Shown here in pieces: positions 63,049 to 64,000 of a DNA stretch of 64,000 nt (position 1 is its first letter; every line of letters begins with the position of its first letter). Location of the stretch: positions 310,001 to 374,000 of the forward strand of contig NZ_JBLXCD010000003.1 of the NCBI RefSeq assembly GCF_048265165.1. Direction: 5' to 3'. Under the pieces are notes generated by a model that was not told the DNA's origin, made no database searches, and saw only the letters and a program-made list of their open reading frames with translations. Source of the stretch: Oceanospirillum sp048265165 (GTDB lineage: Bacteria; Pseudomonadota; Gammaproteobacteria; Pseudomonadales; Halomonadaceae). A program made the translations under genes and the position numbers.

Positions 63049-64000
63049 TAGCCTGTCACCCTCTCTGGCACTGGTTTAGTAGATTCGAACTTGGTGTACC
63101 AAGGCATCAGAATGAAGTATGCGAAATAGATCGCAGTACACAACTGTGCCAGTGCGGTTCTGCCCGGAGTAGAAGGCAGTGCACCCAGAACACCCAAAAT
63201 GACGAAGCTGATTGCGAAAAGAACCAGGAAAATCTTACTGATCCAGCCTTTGTAGCGCATCGAACGTACAGGGCTCTTGTCCAGCCATGGCAGAACAAAC
63301 AGAATTGCAATCGCACCACCCATAACAACCACACCCCAGAACTTAGCATCTAAGCCAAACATTGGGAACGTAATCGCACGCAGCATGGCGTAGAACGGTG
63401 TGAAGTACCATACAGGAGCAATGTGGTCCGGTGTCTTCAATGCATTAGCCGGCTCAAAGTTTGGCGCTTCAATGAAGTAGCCACCCATGGTCGGTGCATA
63501 GAAAATAATGGAGCAAAACACAAAAAGGAACACAGCTACACCAACAATATCTTTCAGGGTGTAGTAAGGGTGGAATGGGATACCGTCCAGCGGGATACCA
63601 TTTTCATCTTTGTGTTTCTTAATGTCGTTCCCGTCCGGGTTGTTAGAACCCACTTCGTGCAGAGCGATGATGTGCAGAACAACCAGGGCCAGCAGAACGA
63701 TAGGCAGTGCAACAACATGCAGCGCAAAGAAACGGTTCAGGGTGATACCAGAGATCAGGAAGTCACCACGCACCCACTGAGCCAGGTCAGGCCCGATGGC
63801 CGGAATCGCAGTAAACAGGGAGATAATAACCTGTGCACCCCAGTAAGACATCTGACCCCATGGCAGCAGATAGCCCATAAACGCTTCAGCCATCAGCGCC
63901 AGGTAGATCGCCATACCAAAGATCCAGATCAGCTCACGAGGCGCCTTATATGAACCGTACATCATGCCACGGAACATATGCAGGTAAACCACTACGAAGA
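63048..64000 (-). CDS. petB: Cytochrome b of the bc1 complex (N-terminus cut by window edge)
   Basis: Membrane subunit with two b hemes and both quinone sites; 316 residues of the C-terminal part are inside the window. Seen are MGYLLPWGQMSYWGAQVI, a heme histidine helix (RFFALHVVALPIVLL), and the Qo-site motif as APVWYFTPFYAML, PVWY where mitochondria have PEWY. The frame is open to the window end, and the Rieske gene petA should lie beyond. Confidence 0.97.
   Translation of the reverse strand, partial: FVVVYLHMFRGMMYGSYKAPRELIWIFGMAIYLALMAEAFMGYLLPWGQMSYWGAQVIISLFTAIPAIGPDLAQWVRGDFLISGITLNRFFALHVVALPIVLLALVVLHIIALHEVGSNNPDGNDIKKHKDENGIPLDGIPFHPYYTLKDIVGVAVFLFVFCSIIFYAPTMGGYFIEAPNFEPANALKTPDHIAPVWYFTPFYAMLRAITFPMFGLDAKFWGVVVMGGAIAILFVLPWLDKSPVRSMRYKGWISKIFLVLFAISFVILGVLGALPSTPGRTALAQLCTAIYFAYFILMPWYTKFESTKPVPERVTG

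Overview
The window reads as a chromosomal core region of a marine-type gammaproteobacterium, most likely Oceanospirillales or a close relative. This rests on gene order and family content, not on a database search. The order gyrA-serC-pheA-hisC-tyrA/aroA-cmk-rpsA, the fused TyrA-AroA protein, the Nudix/thiamine-phosphate-synthase-like fusion next to argJ and secA, and petBC-sspAB all match the Pseudomonas/Oceanospirillales layout. MurE carries a DNPR motif, so the peptidoglycan is expected to contain meso-diaminopimelate. Nearly every base lies in or beside a recognisable gene. There is no tRNA, rRNA operon, CRISPR array, prophage or insertion sequence.

Layout from left to right. 1-4.3 kb: truncated FabG-like reductase, fxsA, a sigma32-type promoter with groES-groEL, and trmJ. 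4.4-8.4 kb: a leftward three-gene unit of a cytoplasmic double NHL propeller protein, an unknown 81-residue protein and a Cache chemoreceptor; this is the least ordinary part of the window. 8.6-20 kb: the leftward aromatic/serine/histidine and macromolecule block (gyrA, serC, pheA, hisC, tyrA-aroA, cmk, rpsA). 20-26.3 kb: a second chemoreceptor, rdgC, a glycerolipid-type acyltransferase, a zinc-type CDF transporter with a C-terminal extension, and an unknown 91-residue protein. 26.4-31.9 kb: type IV pilus genes, pilA divergent from pilB-pilC-pilD, followed by coaE and yacG. 32-38.6 kb: Nudix/TPS fusion, argJ, secA, an M23 peptidase and a DciA (DUF721) gene.

38.7-56.5 kb is a complete leftward division and cell wall (dcw) cluster: rsmH, ftsL, ftsI, murE, murF, mraY, murD, ftsW, murG, murC, ddlB, ftsQ, ftsA, ftsZ, lpxC. 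Genes from ftsL to ftsQ are tightly packed, with many 1-14 nt overlaps, and several start with GTG or TTG. The usual first gene, mraZ, is absent. In its place the RNase P RNA gene (rnpB) lies directly upstream of rsmH. Beyond it, rsmI diverges from lpoA-yraN-diaA (the yraLMNO arrangement), and the window ends in sspB, sspA, petC and a truncated petB.

The genes serve protein folding, translation, amino acid and cofactor synthesis, envelope assembly and division, surface motility and respiration. I found no clear new defence or mobile system. The best candidates for something undescribed are the NHL/small protein/chemoreceptor unit and a few variant domain architectures listed in the findings. 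All start choices, operons, promoters and terminators are inferred from sequence only.
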